Source: JBMOLL01 sp049325415
GTDB lineage: Bacteria; Bacteroidota; Bacteroidia; Bacteroidales; GCA-2748055
Length of the DNA: 12,534 bases
Assembly: GCA_049325415.1 (NCBI GenBank)
Contig: JBMOLL010000054.1
Coordinates: 1-12,534 of the forward strand
Reading direction: 5' to 3'
Shown here: positions 1-5,367 of the stretch, in pieces
How the letters are laid out: each line of letters begins with the position of its first letter
How positions within the stretch are numbered: the first letter of the stretch is position 1
Position numbers and translations under genes: made by a program
Notes under the pieces: model-generated
Told to the model about the DNA's origin: nothing
Seen by the model: only the letters and a program-made list of their open reading frames with translations
Database searches by the model: none

Positions 1-63
1 TATTTAAAACTTGTTGAAAATAATTGGGAGGTAGAGTGGATATCAGCCTTGCTTGACAATTAA
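1..63 (+). CDS. possible C-terminal tail of an upstream gene (partial)
   Basis: Frame 1 is open from the first base and ends at TAA (61-63). It encodes about 20 residues, YLKLVENNWEVEWISALLDN, with a plausible protein-like composition. The other two plus frames stop almost at once. Nothing in the tail identifies a family, and a 20-codon open stretch at a contig edge can arise by chance. If it is real, the gene reads toward the minus-strand tRNA locus, so the two units would be convergent. Confidence 0.25.
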   Translation, partial: YLKLVENNWEVEWISALLDN

Positions 64-120
64 TTAATTGGTTATAAGAGGATTTTAATTTTTAGGTTCT
101 TCCATACTATTAACCCATTT

Positions 121-147
121 TATGCATTAAAAAAGTCTTAATGCATA
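121..147. repeat. 10-bp stem inverted repeat in AT-rich spacer
   Basis: TATGCATTAA (121-130) and TTAATGCATA (138-147) pair perfectly around a 7-nt loop. Neither strand has a clear T-run directly after the stem, so it is not a textbook intrinsic terminator. It may still separate the possible upstream gene from the tRNA-Met locus. The rest of 64-170 is AT-rich and holds no recognisable gene. Confidence 0.5.
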
Positions 148-171
148 AACGGCCAAGTAAAATATAATAGT

Positions 172-211
172 TGAGAAAAACAAAAAGGGAAAGATATACA
201 TCCTTCCCTTT
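172..211 (-). terminator. intrinsic terminator after outermost tRNA-3'-end copy
   Basis: On the minus strand a 12-bp stem (positions 184-195 with 200-211, one G-U pair) closes a 4-nt loop and is followed by TTTTTGTTTTT. The stem is built from AAAGGGAA and TTCCCTTT. It starts 5 nt beyond the tRNA-like 3' end at 216-232, so it is placed as a tRNA terminator would be. It differs in sequence from the terminators in the two repeat units nearer the tRNA, and so may be the original end of the array. Confidence 0.8.
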
Positions 212-261
212 CTTGTAGCGAGAGGCGGGATTACTAACGTGATCCCCGGAGGGGGGACTTT

Positions 262-393
262 ACAAAGCAAAAGGTGCCTACATTGCATTCCGGCTTTTTA
301 TTTTCCAAGACCGGCAAATCCAAGCACGCTTGTTTTGCCGGTCCCGTAAAATAAAAAATCCCGGCGGTGCCGGGATTTACCTTTTTGCTTTGT
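262..393. mobile_element. 132-bp palindromic MITE-like element, copy 1
   Basis: The termini are imperfect inverted repeats, ACAAAGCAAAAGGT (262-275) and ACCTTTTTGCTTTGT (379-393). Inside, CTTTTTATTTT faces AAAATAAAAA, GACCGGCAAA faces TTTGCCGGTC, and CAAGC/GCTTG closes the tip, so most of the element can fold into one long hairpin. The right arm also contains the nested tRNA-type terminator. It has no coding capacity. Calling it mobile is an inference from its ends and from the second copy. No target-site duplication other than the flanking tRNA end is visible. Confidence 0.45.
353..377 (-). terminator. intrinsic terminator in repeat unit 1
   Basis: On the minus strand AATCCCGGC pairs with GCCGGGATT (9 bp) around a 3-nt loop and is followed by six T residues. 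It matches the terminator directly behind the intact tRNA-Met and follows the partial tRNA 3' end at 393-409 at the same distance. Confidence 0.8.
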
Positions 394-409
394 AGCGAGA
401 GGCGGGATT
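393..409 (-). pseudogene. tRNA-Met 3'-end fragment, copy 2
   Basis: These 17 bases are identical to the 3' end of the intact tRNA-Met: half of the T loop, the 3' side of the T stem, the 3' acceptor strand and the discriminator A. The 5' four fifths of a tRNA are absent; the adjoining GGGATCACGTTAGT cannot rebuild a T arm. An equal fragment lies at 216-232. These could be remnants of lost tRNA copies or attachment-site-like duplications of a tRNA end. Confidence 0.6.
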
Positions 410-439
410 ACTAACGTGATCCCTGTGGAGAGTGGCTTT

Positions 440-571
440 ACAAAGCAAAAGGTGCCTACATTGCATTCCGGCTTTTTATTTTCCGGGACAGGCAAATTCA
501 AGCACGCTTGATTTACCGGTCCCGTAAAACAAAAAATCCCGGCGGTGCCGGGATTTACCTTTTTGCTTTGT
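440..571. mobile_element. 132-bp palindromic MITE-like element, copy 2
   Basis: Same length and plan as the copy at 262-393: inverted termini at 440-453 and 557-571, an inner CAAGC/GCTTG tip and CTTTTTATTTT facing AAAACAAAAA. Differences cluster in the outer arms of the central hairpin (GGGACAGGCAAAT against ATTTACCGGTCCC), and most keep pairing through G-U or compensatory changes. That suggests the fold matters or was under constraint. The right terminus joins the last base of the intact tRNA-Met. Confidence 0.45.
531..555 (-). terminator. intrinsic terminator of tRNA-Met
   Basis: The minus-strand hairpin AATCCCGGC/GCCGGGATT with a 3-nt loop (535-555 in plus coordinates) is followed by TTTTTTG. 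It begins 15 nt beyond the tRNA 3' end, a usual distance for a tRNA terminator. Confidence 0.85.
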
Positions 572-644
572 AGCGAGAGGCGGGATTGAACCGCCGACCT
601 CATGATTATGAATCATGCGCTCTAACCAGCTGAGCTACCTCGCC
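571..644 (-). tRNA. tRNA-Met (anticodon CAU), elongator type
   Basis: The 74-nt minus-strand sequence folds as a full cloverleaf. The acceptor stem GGCGAGG pairs with TCTCGCT (G-U at both ends), the D stem is GCTC/GAGC, the anticodon stem CATGA/TCATG carries loop TTCATAA with anticodon CAT, and the T arm is GGCGG-TTCAATC-CCGCC. The discriminator is A and CCA is not encoded. A CAT anticodon can also belong to initiator tRNA or to tRNA-Ile(k2C). The initiator is less likely because it normally has a mismatched 1-72 pair and three G-C pairs in the anticodon stem, whereas this stem is CATGA. A strong terminator follows and truncated copies lie on both sides. Confidence 0.93.
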
Positions 645-660
645 AGAATTTCTTTTTTTA

Positions 661-702
661 CGCTCTAACCTCCCGATAGCTATCGGGAGAGCTACCTCGC
701 CA
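661..702 (-). pseudogene. tRNA-Met 5' relic with an 18-bp palindrome in its D loop
   Basis: On the minus strand the relic begins TGGCGAGGTAGCTC, identical to the start of the intact tRNA-Met and the base before it, and ends GGTTAGAGCG, identical to the 3' half of its D arm. Between them the tRNA has AGCT; the relic has TCCCGATAGCTATCGGGA (671-688), a perfect palindrome with AGCT at its centre. Everything beyond the D stem is missing, and a 16-nt A-rich spacer leads to the intact tRNA. It cannot make a functional tRNA. It may act as a structured leader of the tRNA transcript. Confidence 0.65.
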
Positions 703-720
703 TTATTTTTTATCTCCTGG

Positions 721-799
721 CCCCGCCGACCTTCCCGATCCTATGGATCGGGACGCTCTCTGTCAGCCGAAGCTTTTGCGAAGGCTGACTAACCTCCCC
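721..799 (-). pseudogene. second tRNA-Met-like relic with hairpins in D and anticodon arms
   Basis: Read on the minus strand, three blocks line up with tRNA-Met in order: GGGGAGGTTAGTCAGC against GGCGAGGTAGCTCAGC, then AGAGCG, then AGGTCGGCGG. After the first block a TCAGCC/GGCTGA hairpin (762-789) occupies the D loop. Between the second and third, the anticodon arm is replaced by a 21-nt palindrome (733-753) with stem TCCCGATCC/GGATCGGGA and loop ATA. The T arm and acceptor 3' strand are not recognisable. The alignment is by eye and gapped, so homology is likely but not certain. Confidence 0.5.
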
Positions 800-823
800 G
801 GGCCTCACACCCGGTTCGGGGTG

Positions 824-831
824 CAAATATA
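824..831 (-). promoter_or_regulatory. -7 box of the tRNA-Met transcript
   Basis: The minus strand reads TATATTTG, a full match to the Bacteroidota -7 consensus TAnnTTTG. It lies just upstream of the first tRNA relic. Sequence further upstream is AT-rich (GTTTATTTTTT) but has no perfect TTTG at the expected -33 distance. If active, transcription would pass through both relics before the intact tRNA and end at 531. Confidence 0.5.
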
Positions 832-839
832 ATACTTTC

Positions 840-1005
840 CGGAAAAAATAAACATACGTTAAAAAAAAATCTGCTCCGCTCACCTGACTCACTCCGGATG
901 GCGTATGTGAATTAAATCACAGATATGCAGCCAGTAAACACCCGGGATTCCGCTACCGGCCACCGGCGGTCTCAGATAATCGTCACAGGCAGAATATTTT
1001 AAATT
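840..1005. other. spacer with no recognised gene
   Basis: This lies between the divergent tRNA promoter and the START-like gene. Open frames across it are short and of unnatural composition. It contains a GC-rich imperfect palindrome near 952-969 (CCGCTACCGGCCACCGGCGG region) but no terminator-like T-run. Confidence 0.4.
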
Positions 1006-1034
1006 TTTGTTTCTGACAAATTTTGCTATCTTGC
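1006..1034 (+). promoter_or_regulatory. candidate promoter of the START-like gene
   Basis: TTTG at 1006-1009 could be the -33 element and TATCTTGC at 1027-1034 an imperfect -7 element. The 17-bp gap is slightly short. A small hairpin CTTGC/GCAAG (1030-1044) would lie in the leader. Support is limited to this partial match. Confidence 0.35.
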
Positions 1035-1066
1035 CGAAAGCAAGCGTGCCCGTTAATTTTTTCACG

Positions 1067-1456
1067 ATGAAAACGAAGTATGAACTAGAATATACGTTCA
1101 ACACCTCCCCCAGGGTGTTGTTCGACCGGTTAAGCACTCCCAGCGGTCTTTCTGAATGGTTTGCCGATGATGTGAATGTTGTCGATGGTACCTATACCTT
1201 CTTCTGGGACGGAACCGAAATGAGTGCAGAAATTGTCCAGCTGAAAGAAAACACCTTCATCCGCTTTAAATGGATCGATGAGGAGGAAGAAGACCAGGAG
1301 GAAGACCAGTTTTTCGAATTCCGGATCAACACCCACGAACTCACCGGTGATGTGGCCCTACTGATCACAGACTTTGCCGAGGAAAATGAAAAGAACGATG
1401 CGATCGACCTCTGGGATACCCAGGTGGCCGAACTAAAACATGTAATCGGCCTCTGA
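1067..1456 (+). CDS. START-like domain protein
   Basis: A 129-residue protein of the Bacteroidota START-like family, related to AHSA1/SRPBCC folds that form a hydrophobic pocket. The N-terminal block YELEYTFNTSPRVLFDRLSTPSGLSEWFADDV (residues 5-36) is the family hallmark. WDG (47-49) and a C-terminal helix near DLWDTQVAELKHVIGL complete the usual plan. Residues 71-80 form a very acidic loop (DEEEEDQEED). The frame is open upstream to a TTG at 1007, but ATG 1067 is preferred because homologues begin just before the KYELEY motif. There is no signal peptide, so it is cytoplasmic. The ligand and biological role are unknown. It lies 65 bp upstream of the lptG-like gene, with a separate promoter box between them. 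Confidence 0.88.
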   Translation: MKTKYELEYTFNTSPRVLFDRLSTPSGLSEWFADDVNVVDGTYTFFWDGTEMSAEIVQLKENTFIRFKWIDEEEEDQEEDQFFEFRINTHELTGDVALLITDFAEENEKNDAIDLWDTQVAELKHVIGL

Positions 1457-1480
1457 AATCCAATCTTCCGGAAAATAACT

Positions 1481-1488
1481 TAACTTTG
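1481..1488 (+). promoter_or_regulatory. -7 box upstream of the lptG-led operon
   Basis: TAACTTTG matches TAnnTTTG exactly and lies 33 bp before the GTG start. No good -33 TTTG is seen at the usual distance. If used, it would drive the five-gene run from 1522 to 7581 independently of the START-like gene. Confidence 0.5.
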
Positions 1489-1521
1489 CTTGCGTTCTCC
1501 TAGAGGTTAACACAGAACAGG

Positions 1522-3006
1522 GTGAAAAAACTATATCTGCTTGTCATTAAATCCTTTATTGGTCCTCTGGTCCTCACATTCTTCATTGTGATCTTCATCC
1601 TCCTGATGCAGTTCCTCTGGAGATATATCGACGACCTGATCGGTAAAGGCCTGGAGCTGAAAGTTATCGCCGAATTCCTCCTGTACACCAGTGCAAGCCT
1701 CGTTCCCATGGCCATGCCCCTGGCCGTGCTGCTGGCCTCCCTCATGTCGTTCGGGAACCTGGCCGAGAACCTCGAACTCCTCGCCTTCAAATCTTCAGGT
1801 GTTTCCCTGTTCAGGATCATGGCCCCCATCACCGTGCTCGTGACTTTTCTTACCGCGGGCGCCTTTGTCTTTTCGAACAATGTGCTGCCTGTCGCCAACC
1901 TGAAGATGCGCTCCCTGCTGTACGATATCCAGCGGCAACGCCCCGAACTACAGATCAAACCCGGTGTTTTCGACAATAACCTGGAAGGCTATTCCATCCG
2001 GATCGGGGAAAAGGATCAGAAAACCAACCTCCTGAAAGACATCTGGATCTATGACCATACGGAAAAAATGGGGAACGTGAGTGTGACCGTCGCCGATTCG
2101 GGTTATATGAAGATGTCGAACGACAAGAAACATCTCGTCCTGACCCTTTATCACGGCTACAATTACATGGAGATGCAGAGTTCGAAGAAGCAGCGCGGAC
2201 AGAAAAGTTACCCGGCACGCCGCGACCGTTTTTCGGAACAGGAAATCGTCATTGAGATGGTGGGCTTCGGCCTCAACCGTACCGATGAAAATCTGTTCCG
2301 GAATACAAACGCCATGATGAACCTTTCCCAGCTCAGTCATTATGCCGACTCCATGAAGACCCAGATCAGCGATCTGGCTGTCAACCTCGACAATACCATC
2401 ACCAAGGGAACCATTTACAAATCGAAGGATAATCTGAAAAAAATACAGACGGTGCGCGACACCTCAGGCCTGGCAGCGGATACCTCAGTAAGGGAACTGA
2501 TAAGGCTGAACACCGATACCCTGTACAGCAAACTCACCCTCCTGGAGAAAAGGAGAGCCTTATCGCAGGCCATCAACAATGCCCGCAGCATGAAGACCTT
2601 TATCTCCACCAATGCCAACCTGGCTGTGCACAAGGTGGCCAGGATGCGGAGCTACCAGATCGAAAAGAACCGGAAATATACCCTGTCGCTGGCCTGCCTG
2701 ATCTTTTTCTTTATCGGGGCACCGCTGGGCGCGATCATCCGGAAGGGTGGACTGGGCATGCCGGTGATCGTAAGCGTGCTTTTCTTCCTGATCTATTACG
2801 TGATCTCCATCACGGGCGAGAAATTTGTCCGTGAAAGCATCACCACCCCGTTCCTGGGTATGTGGGCCTCCACCTACCTCATTATCCCCCTGGGGATCTT
2901 CCTTACCTATAAAGCAGCCAATGATTCCGTGATCATGAACATTGAAACCTATTTCGGTATCTTCCGGAAGATCGGTGAACGCCTGAAAAAATCATTTGGT
3001 AGCTGA
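1522..3006 (+). CDS. lptG: LptF/LptG-family LPS export permease
   Basis: A 494-residue inner-membrane protein of the YjgP/YjgQ family, the permease of the Lpt machinery that extracts lipopolysaccharide from the inner membrane and feeds it to the periplasmic bridge. Three hydrophobic segments lie near the N-terminus (about 12-34, 53-75, 97-118) and three near the C-terminus (about 386-407, 414-432, 446-464). Between them is a large soluble periplasmic region (about 120-375), as in the family. The loop AENLELLAFKSSGVSLFRI (residues 80-98) is the coupling-helix region that contacts the LptB ATPase. Bacteroidota proteins are longer than the E. coli ones because of an expanded periplasmic part. 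The GTG start at 1522 gives MKKLYLL, a normal N-terminus; no better ATG lies upstream. LptF and LptG cannot be told apart here, so the symbol is provisional. It is first of five tightly spaced genes. Confidence 0.87.
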   Translation: MKKLYLLVIKSFIGPLVLTFFIVIFILLMQFLWRYIDDLIGKGLELKVIAEFLLYTSASLVPMAMPLAVLLASLMSFGNLAENLELLAFKSSGVSLFRIMAPITVLVTFLTAGAFVFSNNVLPVANLKMRSLLYDIQRQRPELQIKPGVFDNNLEGYSIRIGEKDQKTNLLKDIWIYDHTEKMGNVSVTVADSGYMKMSNDKKHLVLTLYHGYNYMEMQSSKKQRGQKSYPARRDRFSEQEIVIEMVGFGLNRTDENLFRNTNAMMNLSQLSHYADSMKTQISDLAVNLDNTITKGTIYKSKDNLKKIQTVRDTSGLAADTSVRELIRLNTDTLYSKLTLLEKRRALSQAINNARSMKTFISTNANLAVHKVARMRSYQIEKNRKYTLSLACLIFFFIGAPLGAIIRKGGLGMPVIVSVLFFLIYYVISITGEKFVRESITTPFLGMWASTYLIIPLGIFLTYKAANDSVIMNIETYFGIFRKIGERLKKSFGS

Positions 3007-3007
3007 T

Positions 3008-4207
3008 ATGGACATCCTGATCCTCAGTACGAAGAACCCCTACCCTCCCCGCGACGGAGGGGCCATCGCAACCCTGAATATGGCCCTGGGTCTTGCAAAA
3101 GCCGGCAACACGGTTACCATGCTGGCCATGAATACCCAAAAGCATTATTTTGAAGCCGGGAAGATCCCCCGGGAGCTGCGCGATCATCTCCGCCTGGTGC
3201 TTGTTGATGCCGACACATCGGTGCATCCTGCCGCGCTGTTGAAGAACCTTGTTTTTTCATCGGAGCCCTATATCGCCCAGCGTTTTAACCAGCCGGCCTT
3301 TGCTGAAAAACTGACCGAATTACTGGTGAGTGAACACTTTGATGTGGTCCAGATGGAAGGACCCTACCTGTCGGCCTTCCTCCCCCTGATCAGGAAGCAC
3401 AGCGAGGCAAGAGTGATCCTCCGCTCCCATAATATCGAATCGGAGATCTGGCAGCGTAAAAGCCGTAATGAGAAACGCCTGATCGAAAAAATCTATTTCC
3501 AGCACCTTTCGGGAAGGATCAGAAGGCTGGAAAAAAAGCTGCTTAAACAGGTGGATGTCCTGGTGACCATTTCTGAGCGCGATCTGGGCAAACTGAGAAA
3601 GATGGGCTATACCGGTCCGGCCATGACGGTTCCTACGGGACTGAACCTGGAAGATTATGAAATGGCGGCACCGGCCATCGAACACAGTATCTTTTTTATC
3701 GGTTCGCTCGACTGGATGCCGAACCAGGAAGGCCTGGTCTGGTTCATCGATGAGGTGATCCCCTATCTGGAAAAAACAAAGACAAGATATACCTTTCATG
3801 TCGCCGGAAGGAATGCTCCCCAGGAACTGGTGGAAAAACTGCAGCATCCGCATATCGTCTACCATGGTGAGGTTGAGGATGCCCGCGCCTTCATGCAGCG
3901 CTACGAGGTTATGGCTGTGCCCCTGCTCACCGGGAGCGGGATCCGCATCAAGATCATTGAAGGGATGGCCATGGGGAAGGCCATCGTCACCTCCGTCGTC
4001 GGCGCCGAGGGGATCGCCGCCACCGACAGGAAACACCTGTTCATTGCCGGCGAACCGGAGACCTTTGCACAGGATCTGATCCTTCTGCTGGGCAATTCCC
4101 GGCTGAGGGAAGAGACAGCCGTGGAAGCAAGGAACTTTATCCGCGGGAATTTTGATACCTTTACCCTCTCAACACGACTGACGCAATTCCTGACCGAAAC
4201 ATTATGA
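3008..4207 (+). CDS. GT4-type glycosyltransferase
   Basis: A 399-residue GT-B fold glycosyltransferase of family 4, likely adding a sugar to a lipid- or polysaccharide-linked acceptor on the cytoplasmic face. The N-terminal domain has the acceptor-side loop PYPPRDGGAIATLNMALGLA (11-30) and VILRSHNIESEIW (136-148). The C-terminal domain has VPTGLNLEDY (208-217), the phosphate-binding stretch LTGSGIRIKIIEGMAMGKAIV (307-327) with E318, and VVGAEGI (330-336). This GSGIR..EGMAxGK form is typical of the subgroup in exopolysaccharide and LPS clusters. ATG 3008 begins 1 bp after the lptG stop; an in-frame TTG at 2996 would overlap lptG and is less likely. It has no transmembrane segment. Its last four bases overlap the next gene (ATGA), which suggests coupling. 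Donor and acceptor sugars cannot be read from the sequence. Confidence 0.86.
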   Translation: MDILILSTKNPYPPRDGGAIATLNMALGLAKAGNTVTMLAMNTQKHYFEAGKIPRELRDHLRLVLVDADTSVHPAALLKNLVFSSEPYIAQRFNQPAFAEKLTELLVSEHFDVVQMEGPYLSAFLPLIRKHSEARVILRSHNIESEIWQRKSRNEKRLIEKIYFQHLSGRIRRLEKKLLKQVDVLVTISERDLGKLRKMGYTGPAMTVPTGLNLEDYEMAAPAIEHSIFFIGSLDWMPNQEGLVWFIDEVIPYLEKTKTRYTFHVAGRNAPQELVEKLQHPHIVYHGEVEDARAFMQRYEVMAVPLLTGSGIRIKIIEGMAMGKAIVTSVVGAEGIAATDRKHLFIAGEPETFAQDLILLLGNSRLREETAVEARNFIRGNFDTFTLSTRLTQFLTETL

Positions 4208-5367
4208 TCATAGTTCAGCTGGTCTTCTGGTTCCTCCTTCTCTTGCTGGCTCAATCGTACCTGCTTTTCCCTCTTTTCCTGCGGTTTACCCGGCATAAAA
4301 AAAGGGAGAGCAATGCATTTTTTTCGGAGGACGAACTGCCGCCGGTCGCCATCCTGATGTCGGTGCATAACGAGGAAAAGATCATCGGTGAGAAGATCCT
4401 GTCCCTTGTGAACACCCGGTACCCTGCAGACAGGATCCGGATCGAGATCGGATCGGATGCCTCCGACGACCGCACCAATGAGATCCTCCTCGGACTGGCC
4501 GGAAAATATCCCAATCTGCATCCCCGGATCTTTACCGAACGACAGGGAAAGCCGGGCGTCATCAACCGGCTGGTGGCCTCGACAAAGGAGGAATACCTGG
4601 TGCTCACCGACGCCAAGGTCCTTTTCACGCCCGACACCCTGCATCAGCTGATCCGGCACTTCAAGCAACCCGGGATCGGGATCGTGGGAGCACATATCAT
4701 CAATACCACCGTAAGCAGCGATGGCATTTCGGTGCAGGAAAAAGCCTTCATGTCGAGGGAAATGATCATCAAAAAGCGGGAAGGCGAGATCTGGGGAGCC
4801 ACGATAGGTGTATACGGGGCGGCCTACGCCATCCGCCGATCGCTTTTTACACCCGTGCCCGATGGCTATGCCACCGACGATTTTTTTATCACCATGGGCG
4901 TGATCGGGAAAGGCTATGAATCCATCCTCGACCTGGAAGCCGTCACCTATGAGGAAGTACCCAACCAGATCAGCGAGGAGTACCGCCGGAAAGTGCGGAT
5001 TGCCACCGGTAACTTCCAGAACCTGTGGTATTTTAAACGGATCTGGCTGAATCTCTTTTCCGGTGCAGGTTTTGCCTTCTTTTCCCACAAGGTGATCCGC
5101 TGGTCGGGCCCCTTTATCCTGGGAGGGCTTCTTATTCTGAACCTGTTTCTTTATCCTCTTTCCCCGCTCTACCGGATCTCCCTCTGGACCCAGCTCATCC
5201 TGTTAATTATCCCGATTATTGACTTTTATCTGGTTAAAATCGGAATACATATTGTATTTTTGCGCTTCGTCAGCCACTTTTACTCGATGAATGTGGCTTT
5301 GTTTAACGGATTTTTAAATTATATCAGGGGAAGGCGTGCACATGTCTGGAAACCAACAAACAGATAA
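4204..5367 (+). CDS. membrane-anchored GT2 glycosyltransferase
   Basis: A 387-residue GT-A fold, family 2 glycosyltransferase. One N-terminal membrane segment (about 3-28) is followed by a cytosolic catalytic domain and three hydrophobic C-terminal segments (about 285-320, 326-346, and a weaker one near 348-372). Catalytic landmarks are MSVHNEE (52-58), GSDASDD (83-89), LTDAKVLF (134-141) in the DxD position, TDD (224-226) as the likely catalytic base, and RRKVRIATGN (261-270) near the QxxRW position of processive enzymes. In the DxD region the related enzymes usually have DAN or DAD, while this one has DAK, which could alter metal binding. The topology resembles hyaluronan- or poly-GlcNAc-type synthases and transferases that add sugars to lipid carriers. 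The ATG overlaps the previous stop (ATGA), and the 3' end overlaps ribBA by 26 bp. Confidence 0.84.
   Translation: MIIVQLVFWFLLLLLAQSYLLFPLFLRFTRHKKRESNAFFSEDELPPVAILMSVHNEEKIIGEKILSLVNTRYPADRIRIEIGSDASDDRTNEILLGLAGKYPNLHPRIFTERQGKPGVINRLVASTKEEYLVLTDAKVLFTPDTLHQLIRHFKQPGIGIVGAHIINTTVSSDGISVQEKAFMSREMIIKKREGEIWGATIGVYGAAYAIRRSLFTPVPDGYATDDFFITMGVIGKGYESILDLEAVTYEEVPNQISEEYRRKVRIATGNFQNLWYFKRIWLNLFSGAGFAFFSHKVIRWSGPFILGGLLILNLFLYPLSPLYRISLWTQLILLIIPIIDFYLVKIGIHIVFLRFVSHFYSMNVALFNGFLNYIRGRRAHVWKPTNR

Larger units (their letters stand above)
216..570. repeat. two tandem 177/178-bp units led by the tRNA-Met 3' end
   Basis: Unit 1 spans 216-392 and unit 2 spans 393-570; by eye they are about 90% identical. 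Each begins, in plus coordinates, with TAGCGAGAGGCGGGATT, the exact complement of the last 17 nt of the intact tRNA-Met at 571-587. The two partial copies then diverge from the tRNA into ACTAACGTGATCCC, which is shared by both units. Every unit carries a minus-strand terminator and a long palindromic segment. The pattern fits tandem duplication after partial loss of tRNA copies, or repeated insertion of a short element that regenerates a tRNA 3' end at each insertion. No integrase gene lies next to it. Confidence 0.85.

Noticed and set aside
216..440. Integron attC sites
   Set aside because: ACTAACGTGATCC loosely recalls the AAC/GTT core, but the RYYYAAC and GTTRRRY boxes are not met and there is no integrase or cassette gene.
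216..587. CRISPR-like array
   Set aside because: There are only two long near-identical units rather than short repeats with unique spacers, no cas genes are present, and the repeated part is a tRNA end plus terminator.
298..603. A 101-codon minus-strand open frame across the tRNA repeat units
   Set aside because: It translates the tandem repeats and the tRNA itself; the peptide repeats because the DNA does, and the region is structured non-coding sequence.
889..1137. Minus-strand frame covering the START-like gene start
   Set aside because: It overlaps a well-recognised plus-strand family and has no family features of its own.
3901..5088. A 395-codon minus-strand open frame opposite the glycosyltransferases
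   Set aside because: It is a shadow of two well-supported plus-strand genes, runs across their junction and shows no recognisable domain.
5100..5345. FMN riboswitch ahead of ribBA
   Set aside because: The upstream bases are coding sequence of the GT2 gene, which overlaps ribBA, so there is no leader for a riboswitch.
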